DNA of 64,000 nt from Actinomadura_C sp036008685 (GCA_036008685.1 DASYNF010000178.1:1-64000), one strand, 5' to 3'; counted from the first letter of the stretch, positions 25,560-34,136 are shown. A program made the numbers and translations. The notes: generated from the letters alone by a model not told the origin.

Positions 25560-27196
25560 CGCGCCAGGGACCTCAGCACTCGGCCGGTCAGGGTGTAGGC
25601 CATCGCGACCGAACCCCAGACCAGCAGGGACAGGAACGTCACCTTGGCGTTGAACAGCGCCGCGGTCACGGAGATCAGGGCGAAGCGCTCACCGATCGGC
25701 AGGATGACGACCTTCTTGGCCCATCGCAGCCCCCCGATCCGCTCCGTACGGGCGGACAGCCACACGGCCAGCCGGCCGAGCCCACCGCCGCGGCGGGACC
25801 CACCGGCCGGCCGCGGCGCCGGATCGAGCGCGCCGTCGTCCTGGTCGGCGAGCGGCACCCCGGGGGCGGGGGCGGCGGGCGTGCGCACCCGCGCGGCGTC
25901 GAAGGCAAAGTCGATCATGTGGCGCACCGTCTGCAGGATCAGCGCTCCGGCCGCGAGCGCCCAGACGTCACCGGAGTGCACGGAGCCGCCCGCGACCGCG
26001 GCGGTGGAGCCCACCGCCAGCCCGGCGTAGACCACGTATTCCTTCGCCCGGTCGAGCGTGGCGTCCAGCCATGCGCCGAATGTGCTGAACTGCCGGGTGT
26101 AACGGGCGAGCTGCCCGTCCACGCAGTCGAGGACGAAGGCGAAGTAGAACAGCAGGCCGCCGAGGACCATGCCGGTGCGGGTCCCGGCGCCGAACCAGAC
26201 CGCCGCCACGACGGCCACGGCCATGGACATGCACGTCACCATGTTCGGCGTGAGGCGCCTGCGGGCGGACCAGCGGGCGATGTGGCGGGAATAGGTGCTG
26301 ACCGCATAGGTCGTGAAGAGCCCGTCGTTGCTCTTCACCGCCGCGTCGAGGCGGATCTCGTCCTCGTCGACCGACTCGACCGCGACGCGGGCCGCGGAGA
26401 CCTGCCCGGCCGTGAGCGCCCGGTCACAGACCAGGTCTGCGACCGGCCGGGCGTCGACCCGTACGCCGGCGCGGACCAGACCGACCAGCAGCAGGGCGGG
26501 CGGGTCATCGCCCGTCACCGGCGCCGCGGGCCGGCGCGGCTCGGCGCCGGACCTGCGGATCGGCTCGACGTCGGGGAGCGTGCCGGCCAGGTCCGCGAGC
26601 TCCTCAGCGATCACGGCCAGCCGGGCCGCCGCCCTGGGGCCGGCCCGCAGCGCGCCGCGGAACTCGGCGTCGGGAGCGGTGACCTGGTGGTGACGCGATC
26701 CGGCCGAGACGACGTGACCGCCCTTGGTCCGCAGGAGCGGCCTCGCGGGCTCCGCGTCGGGACGGCGGCCGGCGACGAGGGCGAGCGCGGGAGGCTTGGT
26801 GTCATAGACCAGCCGCGCCATCTGCTCGTCGTTCATCACCAGATCGCCGTGCAGGATCAGCATGGGCTCCCGGGCCGCGCCGGCCAGCCGCGCGATCTCG
26901 CGCAGGTCCATGGCCAGGTCGTGCGACTCGATCACGCCGGGACACCGCGCGTCCCGAGGCCGGCGCCCGGCGTCGCCGTCGGCGTGGCCGCTGTGCCCGC
27001 TCTTGCGGAGCGCCGCCGCCGTTTCCGGCCGGGTGATGACGTAGGTGTCGTGTACGTTGAGCGAGGCCAGTTGGTCGAGCAGCCGCAGCAGCAGTGTCCG
27101 CTCGGTGCCGGCGTAGACCAGCTCGGCCGTGGCGGCAGGGACCCCTACGGCGGCCCCCTGGACCGGCTCGGTCGCGACAACAACAGCCAGAGTCAT
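25556..27196 (-). CDS. Bifunctional-looking protein: N-terminal nucleotidyltransferase-like plus CDP-alcohol phosphotransferase
   Basis: 546 residues. Residues about 1-280 resemble a nucleotidyltransferase fold (LLRLLDQLASLNVHDTYVIT, EPMLILHGDLVMNDEQ, LTAGQVSAARVAVESVDEDE) but lack the usual GXGTRL loop, so activity is doubtful. Residues about 290-546 form a membrane CDP-alcohol phosphotransferase with the complete signature DCVDGQLARYTRQFSTFG then AWLDATLD, all four Asp present. The architecture recalls inositol-phosphate cytidylyltransferase/DIPP synthase fusions. ATG at 27196 follows GGAGGG by six bases and heads the operon, divergent from the IspD-like gene. Confidence 0.82.
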   Translation of the reverse strand: MTLAVVVATEPVQGAAVGVPAATAELVYAGTERTLLLRLLDQLASLNVHDTYVITRPETAAALRKSGHSGHADGDAGRRPRDARCPGVIESHDLAMDLREIARLAGAAREPMLILHGDLVMNDEQMARLVYDTKPPALALVAGRRPDAEPARPLLRTKGGHVVSAGSRHHQVTAPDAEFRGALRAGPRAAARLAVIAEELADLAGTLPDVEPIRRSGAEPRRPAAPVTGDDPPALLLVGLVRAGVRVDARPVADLVCDRALTAGQVSAARVAVESVDEDEIRLDAAVKSNDGLFTTYAVSTYSRHIARWSARRRLTPNMVTCMSMAVAVVAAVWFGAGTRTGMVLGGLLFYFAFVLDCVDGQLARYTRQFSTFGAWLDATLDRAKEYVVYAGLAVGSTAAVAGGSVHSGDVWALAAGALILQTVRHMIDFAFDAARVRTPAAPAPGVPLADQDDGALDPAPRPAGGSRRGGGLGRLAVWLSARTERIGGLRWAKKVVILPIGERFALISVTAALFNAKVTFLSLLVWGSVAMAYTLTGRVLRSLAR

Positions 27197-27346
27197 CGAC
27201 GCCCTCCGATCATCAGGACATGGGGTAATGCACCGCACAGGACATGATCACAACCGCGGGCGTCTCCACAGAGTAGCGGCTCGAACCTGTGGAGACGCTG
27301 GAGTAACGCTTATGTGCATTTCACGTGATGACTGGGATTCGACGCG
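27197..27346. promoter_or_regulatory. Divergent promoter region with a 12-bp inverted repeat
   Basis: This 150-base gap separates the minus-strand CDP-alcohol operon from the plus-strand IspD-like gene. At 27260-27298, gcgtctccacag and ctgtggagacgc are perfect inverted arms 15 bases apart. The spacing of arm centres (27 bases) and the central position suit a dimeric or tetrameric repressor acting on both promoters; a hairpin in either leader is the alternative. Confidence 0.6.
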
Positions 27347-28069
27347 ATGAGAACCGTGGCCGTGGTCCTCGCGGGCGGCACCGGGGAGCGCATCGGGTCG
27401 GCCCTGCCGAAGCAGCTCATCGAGATCGCCGGGCGGCCGATCCTCTCCTATGCCATCGAGGCCTTCGACACCTGTGACGCGGTCGAGGACGTCCTCGTCG
27501 TGATGGCCGCCGGGCACGTGCCCGCGGCGACCCGGATCGCCGAACCGTTCAAGAAGGTCCGGGCGGTCGTCGAGGGGGGCGCGAGCCGGTCGGAGTCGAC
27601 ACTGACCGCGCTGACCGCACTGGCCGGGGATCCCGACGACACGCTGGTGCTGCTCCACGACGCGGCCCGTCCCTTCGTCGACCACGGCGTCATCGGCCGG
27701 TGCCTCGACGCGCTGGCCGTGGGCGAGGCCGTGGCCGTGGGCATGCCGACCGCCGACACGATCGTCTCCGTCGAGGGCGACGTGGTGACGGGCATGCCGG
27801 CCCGCGAGACCCTGCGCCGGTTCCAGACCCCCCAGGGATTTCGGCTCGGCACCATCCGGATGGCCTACGATCTGGCGCTCGCCGACCCCGAGGGGTTCGA
27901 TCTGCACCGCTCCGCCACCGACGACTGCGGGGTCCTCCACCGCTATCTGCCGGAGGTCCCGATCCGCGTGGTCGAGGGTGCCGAGCGCAATCTGAAGGTG
28001 ACCCACCCCCTCGATATCGTGCTGGCCCGGCACATCGCCGAGGACCTGACCCGGAGGGAAGGCACATGA
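27347..28069 (+). CDS. IspD/TarI-like cytidylyltransferase
   Basis: 240 residues of the IspD family: VAVVLAGGTGERIGSALPKQ, GGASRSESTLTAL, LVLLHDAARPFV, VVTGMPARETLRRFQTPQGF and DDCGVLHRYLP, ending in VEGAERNLKVTHPLDI. Members either make CDP-methylerythritol (IspD) or activate ribitol-5-phosphate (TarI/Bcs1). The surface-polymer context, and the GDPD gene whose ATG overlaps its stop (ATGA), favour a TarI-like role, but a true IspD cannot be excluded from sequence alone. It is divergent from the CDP-alcohol operon. Confidence 0.85.
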   Translation: MRTVAVVLAGGTGERIGSALPKQLIEIAGRPILSYAIEAFDTCDAVEDVLVVMAAGHVPAATRIAEPFKKVRAVVEGGASRSESTLTALTALAGDPDDTLVLLHDAARPFVDHGVIGRCLDALAVGEAVAVGMPTADTIVSVEGDVVTGMPARETLRRFQTPQGFRLGTIRMAYDLALADPEGFDLHRSATDDCGVLHRYLPEVPIRVVEGAERNLKVTHPLDIVLARHIAEDLTRREGT

Positions 28070-28872
28070 TCTTCGAGTCGAGGCCCGAGGTCATCGGGCA
28101 CCGCGGCTACGGCACCGGGACCATCGCGCGTACCACCGCACCGATGGCCACGGCGGGCGACGACGGCGACGGCGCGCCGGTGACCGGACAGGCACAGGAG
28201 GCCGTGACCGAGAACACCATCGCCTCGCTACTGGCGGCCGTGGACGCGGGCCTGTCCTGGGTGGAGATCGATGTCCAGCGCACCGCCGACGACGAGCTGG
28301 TGCTCCGGCACGACCCGACCACACCCGAGGGGGCGTTCCTCATCGAAGGGACGGCCGCCGAGTCAGGGCTGCCGCGGCTGACGGAGGTGTTCGAGGCCCT
28401 GCCGCCCGAGGTGGCGGTGGACGTCGACGTGAAGACCATCCTCGAAGACGCCGTGGACGCGCCGGCCCGCCGCACCGGCGCGCTGCTGTCGCCCATCCTG
28501 GCGCGAGAGGCCCGGCGCAGACCGCTGCTGGTGACCTCCTTCGACCCGGCACTGCTCCTCGGCTTCCGCGAGAGCCTCCCCGGGGTCCCGCTGGGCCTGC
28601 TGACCTGGCTGACCTTTCCCCTGGCCCACGCCGTCTCCGCGGCGGCGGGCCTCGGCCTCCAGGCGGTGGGCCTGCACACCGGCTCGTTCGGGCTCGACCG
28701 GGACGACCACCGGATCCGGCCGCTGGAGCACGCGGTGGACACGGCGCACCAGGCGGGTCTCGAGGTGCTCGTCTGGTGCCCGGCGGCCAAGGACGCCCCG
28801 CGCTATGCCAAGGGCGGCGTCGACGCGCTCATCGTGAACGACGTTCCCGGGGTCCTCACCGCACTCGCCTAG
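28066..28872 (+). CDS. Glycerophosphodiester phosphodiesterase family protein
   Basis: 268 residues. The GDPD catalytic set is present: VIGHRGYG at the N-terminus, ENTIASLLAAVDAGLSWVEI, D in EIDVQRTAD, RHDPTT, then VAVDVDVKT and a C-terminal VLVWCPAAKD followed by GVDALIVNDVP. A 25-residue Gly/Ala-rich insertion separates the HRG motif from the ENT motif. No signal peptide is visible, so it probably acts in the cytoplasm. Members hydrolyse glycerophosphodiesters to glycerol-3-phosphate and an alcohol. Its coupling to the cytidylyltransferase suggests turnover or editing of a phosphodiester polymer precursor. Confidence 0.85.
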   Translation: MIFESRPEVIGHRGYGTGTIARTTAPMATAGDDGDGAPVTGQAQEAVTENTIASLLAAVDAGLSWVEIDVQRTADDELVLRHDPTTPEGAFLIEGTAAESGLPRLTEVFEALPPEVAVDVDVKTILEDAVDAPARRTGALLSPILAREARRRPLLVTSFDPALLLGFRESLPGVPLGLLTWLTFPLAHAVSAAAGLGLQAVGLHTGSFGLDRDDHRIRPLEHAVDTAHQAGLEVLVWCPAAKDAPRYAKGGVDALIVNDVPGVLTALA

Positions 28873-28956
28873 CCGCCACGTCCGGGCCCGGCGGGAGAGC
28901 GGAACGGGCCGAACGGACCGGATGGCCGGCGCCGGGCCCGGCCCGCGGCTGTTCGT

Positions 28957-28985
28957 CGCTATTCGGCGCTATTCGGCGCTATTCG
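28957..28985. repeat. 10-bp tandem repeat at the end of a gene
   Basis: cgctattcgg is repeated almost three times. The stop codon of the minus-strand membrane protein gene lies inside the last unit, so slippage here would move its C-terminus. Confidence 0.8.
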
Positions 28986-29824
28986 TCCTTGGCCGGGCCC
29001 CTGGTGCCGTACATCTGGGTCCAGCCACCGGCCTCGTCCTCGTCGCCGTCGCGCGCGGGTCGCTCCGGCCGGGAGGACGGCAGGGGCGGCGGTGAAGAGG
29101 CCGCCGGTGGCGCGCTCGGCCCCGGCTCGAACGGAGCCGCCCCGAACGGGCCTGGCAGCTGCTCGGGACTGGACCGCTGGGCCGGCACCGCACCGTGTCC
29201 CGGCCCCGCAGCGTGTCCCGGCACCGCACCCTGTCCCGGCCCCGCACCGTGTCCGGCCTCCCACTGAGCCGGCGGGGCCTGCGGCGCCGGGATCCGGGAG
29301 CGCGGGTCATGGGAGCGCGGCGTCACGGCCTCCGGCGGCGCGCCCTGGCCGTACGGCGGGATCGGCCCGCCACGGCCGCTCGGCGGCTCACCCGCCGGGT
29401 GCGGCCGGCGCGCGGCCCACCTGGAGGGCGACAGCGAGGCCACGAGCAGGAACACCCCCACCAGGAGCAGCACGCCGGACGGCCCGGCGATGAGATGACC
29501 GCGGTCCAGCCCGGCCGGGAGCTTCTCCCCCATGGTGCGCATGGCCAGGCGCGGGTCGATCACCCAGAGCGCTCCGGCCGTGCCGAACACGAGCCCCGGG
29601 ATGAGGGAGGCGAGCGGTGACATGCGTGAACCGGCCAGCACTCCGAGTAGCACCGCGACGGCCAGGATCGCGCCGGTGCCGACCCACCGGTCCGGCCCGT
29701 CCAGGCGGAGGCCGGTGAAGACCCGGGCGAGGCGCGAGGCGCCGAACAGCAGCCCGGCGGCGAGCACCGGGGTCGTGACGAGTCCGGTGAGCACACCGAT
29801 CGCGTGTCGTGCTCCGTTCTGCAT
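28979..29824 (-). CDS. Membrane protein with Pro/Gly-rich repeat tail, unidentified
   Basis: 281 residues. Four hydrophobic segments occupy residues about 8-145 (GVLTGLVTTPVLAAGLLFGA, WVGTGAILAVAVLLGVLAG, ASLIPGLVFGTAGALWV, GVLLLVGVFLLVASL), followed by a disordered tail of about 130 residues rich in Pro, Gly and His. The tail contains hexapeptides of type GHGAGP/GQGAVP encoded by four 18-bp tandem units at 29185-29256. ATG at 29824 has GAGGAGG upstream; longer forms lack a site. It follows the LCP gene by 88 bases on the same strand. No function recognised. Confidence 0.7.
   Translation of the reverse strand: MQNGARHAIGVLTGLVTTPVLAAGLLFGASRLARVFTGLRLDGPDRWVGTGAILAVAVLLGVLAGSRMSPLASLIPGLVFGTAGALWVIDPRLAMRTMGEKLPAGLDRGHLIAGPSGVLLLVGVFLLVASLSPSRWAARRPHPAGEPPSGRGGPIPPYGQGAPPEAVTPRSHDPRSRIPAPQAPPAQWEAGHGAGPGQGAVPGHAAGPGHGAVPAQRSSPEQLPGPFGAAPFEPGPSAPPAASSPPPLPSSRPERPARDGDEDEAGGWTQMYGTRGPAKDE
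29185..29256. repeat. Coding minisatellite, four 18-bp units
   Basis: Units begin gcaccgcaccgtgtcccg, then gccccgcagcgtgtcccg, gcaccgcaccctgtcccg and gccccgcaccgtgtccgg. Read on the minus strand they give in-frame hexapeptides (GHGAGP, GQGAVP, GHAAGP, GHGAVP) in the tail of the membrane protein. Confidence 0.85.
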
Positions 29825-29912
29825 CAATGCCTCCTCAGTCGAGTTTCGCCACCCTGGCCGTGGCCCTAACAGCCCCGTGGCCCGGGCCGGCCCCGCTGAC
29901 GGGGATCCGGCC

Positions 29913-31580
29913 TTATTTACAGAGGTTCTGCGTGGCCGTCCGTGGCGGATGAGCGTCCTTGACCTCCGCGACCCCACCCTCGGCCGCGGCGACCTTGACC
30001 TTCTTGGCCCTGGTCCAGGACGAGCCCACGACCACCTGGACGCGGTCGCCCAGTGACGGGACGCGCCTGAGCCGTGCTCCGGGGATCGCGGCGGCCAGGG
30101 TCCTGGCCGAATCGGCGCGTCCGGCGCCGTACTGGATCAGCGTCTCCCGTTGCCCGGTCCGCCGTGCCATGCCGGGGACCACCACTGGACGGAAGCCGGC
30201 CCCGCGCAGGTCGGCCGCCGCTTCCCGGGCCACACCCCGGGTGCCGACGCCGTTGATCACTCTGACCTGGATGTCCGCGGGACGCACGGTGAGGTCGCTC
30301 TTGTTCTGCTTTGACGGCGACGACGGAGACGCGGTGGGTGAGGCGGCCGGGGCGGGCTGGACGAACGACTCGTCCCTCCTCAGCTTGCCGAAGAGGTCCT
30401 GGGCCCGCTGCGGGTCCCACCGGACCGTGGACTGCGGCAGGGAACCGTTGAGCCGGGTCATGTAGTTGGAGTCGGCGAGCGGCACGCCGGCGAAGGCGAC
30501 GCTGTCGGTCGACAGCGCCTTCATCTGCTTGAGCAGCGCCTGGGCGTCGTCGGCCAGTCCCTTGTCCACCCGTACGGCCGCGAGCGTGGCGCTGAGGAAC
30601 CTCGTCGCCTTGACCGGGTCGGTCAGCGTGGAACCGCTCAGCGCCTGGTGCATGAGGGCGGCCATGAACTGCTGCTGCCGGTCGATGCGGCCCAGGTCAT
30701 CGCCGCCGCCGAGGGTGTAGCGGGCACGGGCGTAGGCGAGCGCCTTCTCACCCGGCACGTGGGTCCGCCCGGCCGGGAGCCGCAGTCCGCTCTTCGGGTC
30801 GTCGATGGGCTGCTCGGTGCAGACGTCCACCCCGCCCAGGGAGTCGACCACCTTGATGAAGCCGAGGAAGTTGACCTCGACGTAGTGGTTCACGCGGACA
30901 CCGGTGGTCTGTTCGATGGTGTGGATCGTGAGCTGCGAGCCGCCGAAGGTGTAGGCCCAGTTGAGCTTGCCGGGCCGGGCCGGGACGGGGGTGCCCTTGA
31001 CCCCCTCGCTGCCGTTGGACCGGTGCGCCGGAATCGTGACGAGCGAGTCGCGGGGCAGGCTGACGACCGAGACCTTGTCATGGTCGGCGGACAGGTGCAC
31101 CAGCATCATGGTGTCGGAGCGCTCGCCCTCGAACCGGCCGAGCCTCAGCCGCCGGATCTGTTCCGGCTTCAGCCCCTCACGCCGGTCCACGCCGGCCACC
31201 AGGATGTTCATCGCCCCCTTGGGGCCGGCGTCCGGCCGGTTGCCGAGGCCCTCGAAGGGGTTGATCTTCTGGACCTGGCCCATCATGAAGCCCTGGAAGG
31301 CCCAGGCACCCCCGGAGGAGAGGAGCACGAACACCGACATCGTCGCCGTGACCATCAGGAACCGGCGTCGCCGGCGGGGGGTGGCCGACGGCCGCGCGCC
31401 GCCGCGCGCACGGCGGCGCGAGCCCGATCTGGCGACGTCGACACGGGGCGCGCGGGTGTCATCGATGATGACGCCGTCCGGCCGGCCCTCGCCGGACTCC
31501 GGACCGGCGGAGCTCCGCGGTCCACCCGGTCTCGGCCGAAAATACCGTTCGAATGGATCGGAGTCGTTCTCGTTGGCCAT
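29913..31580 (-). CDS. LCP (LytR-CpsA-Psr) family glycopolymer ligase with LytR_C domain
   Basis: 555 residues. A basic cytoplasmic N-terminus (about 1-72) is followed by one membrane segment (FLMVTATMSVFVLLSSGGAWAF). The LCP domain then shows MNILVAGVDRRE, RSDTMMLVHLSADHDKVSVVSLPRDS, KLNWAYTFGG, VNHYVEVNFLGFIKVVDSLGGVDV and ALAYARARYTLGGGDDLGRIDRQQQF with the Arg and Asp residues that bind the pyrophosphate lipid. A LytR_C domain (VRVINGVGTRGVAREAAADL) closes the chain. LCP proteins attach lipid-linked glycopolymers to peptidoglycan outside the cell, which fits the surrounding polymer genes. It is divergent from a GT2 gene. Confidence 0.93.
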   Translation of the reverse strand: MANENDSDPFERYFRPRPGGPRSSAGPESGEGRPDGVIIDDTRAPRVDVARSGSRRRARGGARPSATPRRRRRFLMVTATMSVFVLLSSGGAWAFQGFMMGQVQKINPFEGLGNRPDAGPKGAMNILVAGVDRREGLKPEQIRRLRLGRFEGERSDTMMLVHLSADHDKVSVVSLPRDSLVTIPAHRSNGSEGVKGTPVPARPGKLNWAYTFGGSQLTIHTIEQTTGVRVNHYVEVNFLGFIKVVDSLGGVDVCTEQPIDDPKSGLRLPAGRTHVPGEKALAYARARYTLGGGDDLGRIDRQQQFMAALMHQALSGSTLTDPVKATRFLSATLAAVRVDKGLADDAQALLKQMKALSTDSVAFAGVPLADSNYMTRLNGSLPQSTVRWDPQRAQDLFGKLRRDESFVQPAPAASPTASPSSPSKQNKSDLTVRPADIQVRVINGVGTRGVAREAAADLRGAGFRPVVVPGMARRTGQRETLIQYGAGRADSARTLAAAIPGARLRRVPSLGDRVQVVVGSSWTRAKKVKVAAAEGGVAEVKDAHPPRTATQNLCK

Positions 31581-31637
31581 CGTGGCTGCCGCCTCCGCGC
31601 GAAAACCGTATGTTCGTTGCCTGTGACCCTGGTTTCG

Positions 31638-31643
31638 TACAGT
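31638..31643 (+). promoter_or_regulatory. Putative -10 element of the GT2 gene
   Basis: TACAGT lies 14 bases before the ATG at 31658 in the 77-base divergent gap to the LCP gene; it would give a very short leader. Confidence 0.35.
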
Positions 31644-31657
31644 AGCGTGGCGGCGTC

Positions 31658-32713
31658 ATGAATCCCTCTCCTAACGCGCGAGGCACCGCCGAACCTCGCC
31701 AGCCCCCCCAGAGCAGCCGAGTGAGCATCGATAGCCCAACCTGGCCGGCCGTATCCGTGATCATGCCGGTCCTCAACGAGGAACGACATCTGGCCGACGC
31801 CGTCGCGCGCATCATGGCGCAGGACTACCCCGGCGAGCTGGAACTGGTCCTCGCCGTCGGGCCGTCCCGGGACCGCACGGAGGAGATCGCCGCCAGGATC
31901 GCGGCGGACGATCCGCGGATCATCGTGGTGCCCAACCCCACCGGCCGCACGCCGCAGGGGCTCAACATCGCGATCAAGGCGTCGCAGTACTCCATCCTGG
32001 TCCGCGTCGACGGCCATTCGCTCTTGCCGCCGGACTATGTCCGCGCGGCGGTCGAGACCATGGAGACGACCAAGGCCGACAACGTCGGCGGGATCATGGC
32101 CGCCGAAGGCGTCACCGCCTTCGAGCAGGCGGTGGCCCGCGCCATGACCTCACCGATCGGGGTGGGCAACGCCCGTTTCCACACCGGTGGGGCCGCGGGC
32201 GAGGTCGAGACGGTCTATCTCGGAACGTTCCGGCGCAGCGCCCTCGACCGCATCGGAGGCTACGACGAGACCTTCGTACGGGCCCAGGACTGGGAGATGA
32301 ACCACCGGATCCGCCAGACCGGGGGGAGGGTGTGGTTCACCCCGCGGATGCGGGTGACCTACCGCCCCCGTCCGAACCTCCGGGCGCTCGCCCGGCAGTA
32401 CTTCCACACCGGCCGTTGGCGCCGGGTCGTCGGGCGGGAGCACCAGGGCACGCTCAACCTGCGTTACCTGGCACCGCCCCTGGCGGTCGTCGGCATCATC
32501 GTCGGCGCCGTGGCCGGTGCCTTCGGCTTCTGGCCCGGCTGGATCCTGCCCGGCGGTTATGCCGCCGCGATCCTCGCCGGGGCCGCGGCCACCGGCCGTG
32601 GCCTGTCCCTCTCGGCGTGGGTCCGGCTGCCGCTGGTCTACGCCACCATGCACATCTCCTGGGGCCTGGGCTTCCTCACCAGCCCGCCCGGCCTCGGCCA
32701 GCCCAAAGGCTGA
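31658..32713 (+). CDS. GT2 family glycosyltransferase with C-terminal membrane segments
   Basis: 351 residues. GT-A fold: AVSVIMPVLNEERHLADAVA, LELVLAVGPSRDRTEEIAA, NPTGRTPQGLNIAIKAS, VRVDGHSLLPPDYV as the DXD-type site, and FVRAQDWEMNHRIRQTGG as the ED motif region. Two or three hydrophobic segments at residues about 270-345 anchor it to the membrane, as in exopolysaccharide synthases of the ExoA/succinoglycan type. Divergent from the LCP gene and facing UDP-glucose dehydrogenase, it likely builds or extends an envelope polysaccharide on the inner membrane face. Confidence 0.87.
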   Translation: MNPSPNARGTAEPRQPPQSSRVSIDSPTWPAVSVIMPVLNEERHLADAVARIMAQDYPGELELVLAVGPSRDRTEEIAARIAADDPRIIVVPNPTGRTPQGLNIAIKASQYSILVRVDGHSLLPPDYVRAAVETMETTKADNVGGIMAAEGVTAFEQAVARAMTSPIGVGNARFHTGGAAGEVETVYLGTFRRSALDRIGGYDETFVRAQDWEMNHRIRQTGGRVWFTPRMRVTYRPRPNLRALARQYFHTGRWRRVVGREHQGTLNLRYLAPPLAVVGIIVGAVAGAFGFWPGWILPGGYAAAILAGAAATGRGLSLSAWVRLPLVYATMHISWGLGFLTSPPGLGQPKG

Positions 32714-32756
32714 ACCGCACACCTGCACCTGAGCTGCACCTCAGCGCCCGGCCGGT

Positions 32757-32804
32757 CCGGCGGGTGCGGGGCGGCGGCACCGTCCGCCGTCCCGCACCCG
32801 CCGG
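32757..32804. terminator. Long bidirectional terminator hairpin
   Basis: ccggcgggtgcggg (32757-32770) pairs perfectly with cccgcacccgccgg (32791-32804); the stem continues through a G-T pair and six more pairs (cggcgg/ccgccg) around a 6-base loop. It sits between the convergent GT2 and UDP-glucose dehydrogenase genes. Confidence 0.75.
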
Positions 32805-32816
32805 CCACGATCAGCC

Positions 32817-34136
32817 CTACGGGCGGCCGAGCGCCCGATAGGTCCAGCCCGCCGAGCGCCAGCGCTCCGGGTCCAGGGCGTTGCGGCCGTCGACGATGTT
32901 GCGCTCGGCGACGACCTCACCCAGCTCCTCGGGATCCATCTCCCGGAACTCCGCCCATTCGGTCAGCAGCAGCACGACGTGCGCGTCGCGCGCCGCGTCG
33001 AGGGTGGACTCGCCATAGCTGAGCGCCGGCTGGGCCCGCCGGGCGTTGTCCAGCGCCTGCGGGTCGTACACGGTCACCTTGGCGTCGTGTGAGCGGATCG
33101 TCACCGCCACATCGAGGGCCGGGGAGTCGCGGATGTCGTCGGAGTTCGGTTTGAACGCCGCGCCCAGCACCCCGACGGTCCGGCCGGTGAACGACCCGCC
33201 CAGCAGTTCACGGGCGAGGTCGACCATGCGCATCCGGCGCCGCATGTTGATCGCGTCGACCTCGCGCAGGAACGACAGCGCCTGGTCGACCCCGAGCTCA
33301 CCGGCCCGCGCCATGAAGGCACGGATGTCCTTGGGCAGGCAGCCACCGCCGAAACCGAGGCCGGGGCCCAGGAACTTGCCGCCGATCCGGTCGTCGTAGG
33401 ACAGGGCCAGCGACAACGTGGTCACGTCGGCGTGCGTGGCCTCGCACACCTCCGCCATGGCGTTGATAAAGGAGATCTTGGTCGCCAGGAAGGCGTTCGC
33501 GGCGACCTTGACCAGCTCGGACGTCGGATAGTCCGAGACGATGAACGGCGTGCCGGCGGCGATCATCGAGGCGTAGACCTCACGAAGGATCTTCTCCGCC
33601 CGCGCCGACCGCACTCCGGCGACGATCCGGTCCGGATGCAGGGTGTCCTGCACCGCGAAGCCCTCGCGCAGAAACTCCGGGTTCCAGGCCAGCTCGGCGT
33701 CCTCGCCGGCCGGGGCCAGCCGGGACAACCGGTCGGCGAGCCGCGCCGCCGTGCCCACGGGCACGGTCGACTTGCCGACGACCAGGCACGGGCGCCGCAG
33801 CAGGGGCGCCAGCGCGGAGATCGCGTCGTCCACGAAGGTGAGATCCGCGGCGTATTCGTCCCGCTTCTGCGGTGTGCCGACGCACACGAAGTGGACGTCG
33901 CCGAACTCGGCCGCCTCCTCCAAGGAGGTCGTGAAGCGCAGCCGTCCGTTGGCCAGGTTGCGCCGTAGCACCACCTCCAAGCCCGGCTCGAAGAACGGCA
34001 GATCGCCGGCGGACAGCCGGTCGATCTTCGCTTTGTCGACATCGAGCCCGAGCACCTCGAACCCCAGGTCGGCCATACAAGCCGCATGCGTGGCTCCGAG
34101 ATAACCCGTGCCGATCGCCGTGAGCCGGTGAGCCAA
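32817..34136 (-). CDS. ugd: UDP-glucose 6-dehydrogenase
   Basis: 439 residues. NAD-binding IGTGYLGATHAACMADLGFEV, VGKSTVPVGTA, WNPEFLREGFAVQD, SELVKVAANAFLATKISFINA, catalytic Cys in GFGGGCLPKD, and a C-terminal NAD-contact GAAFKPNSDDIRDSP. This pattern is that of UDP-glucose dehydrogenase (SEL..K and GGGCLPKD) rather than ManNAc dehydrogenase. It makes UDP-glucuronic acid for polysaccharides. The TTG at 34136 is chosen because AAAGGAG ends five bases before it; an upstream in-frame GTG has no site. It faces the GT2 gene across a strong terminator. Confidence 0.93.
   Translation of the reverse strand: MAHRLTAIGTGYLGATHAACMADLGFEVLGLDVDKAKIDRLSAGDLPFFEPGLEVVLRRNLANGRLRFTTSLEEAAEFGDVHFVCVGTPQKRDEYAADLTFVDDAISALAPLLRRPCLVVGKSTVPVGTAARLADRLSRLAPAGEDAELAWNPEFLREGFAVQDTLHPDRIVAGVRSARAEKILREVYASMIAAGTPFIVSDYPTSELVKVAANAFLATKISFINAMAEVCEATHADVTTLSLALSYDDRIGGKFLGPGLGFGGGCLPKDIRAFMARAGELGVDQALSFLREVDAINMRRRMRMVDLARELLGGSFTGRTVGVLGAAFKPNSDDIRDSPALDVAVTIRSHDAKVTVYDPQALDNARRAQPALSYGESTLDAARDAHVVLLLTEWAEFREMDPEELGEVVAERNIVDGRNALDPERWRSAGWTYRALGRP

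Noticed and set aside
27347..28069. Naming the IspD-like gene ispD outright
   Set aside because: IspD and TarI share all motifs I can see; no ispF neighbour is present and the context is a polymer locus, so no symbol is given.
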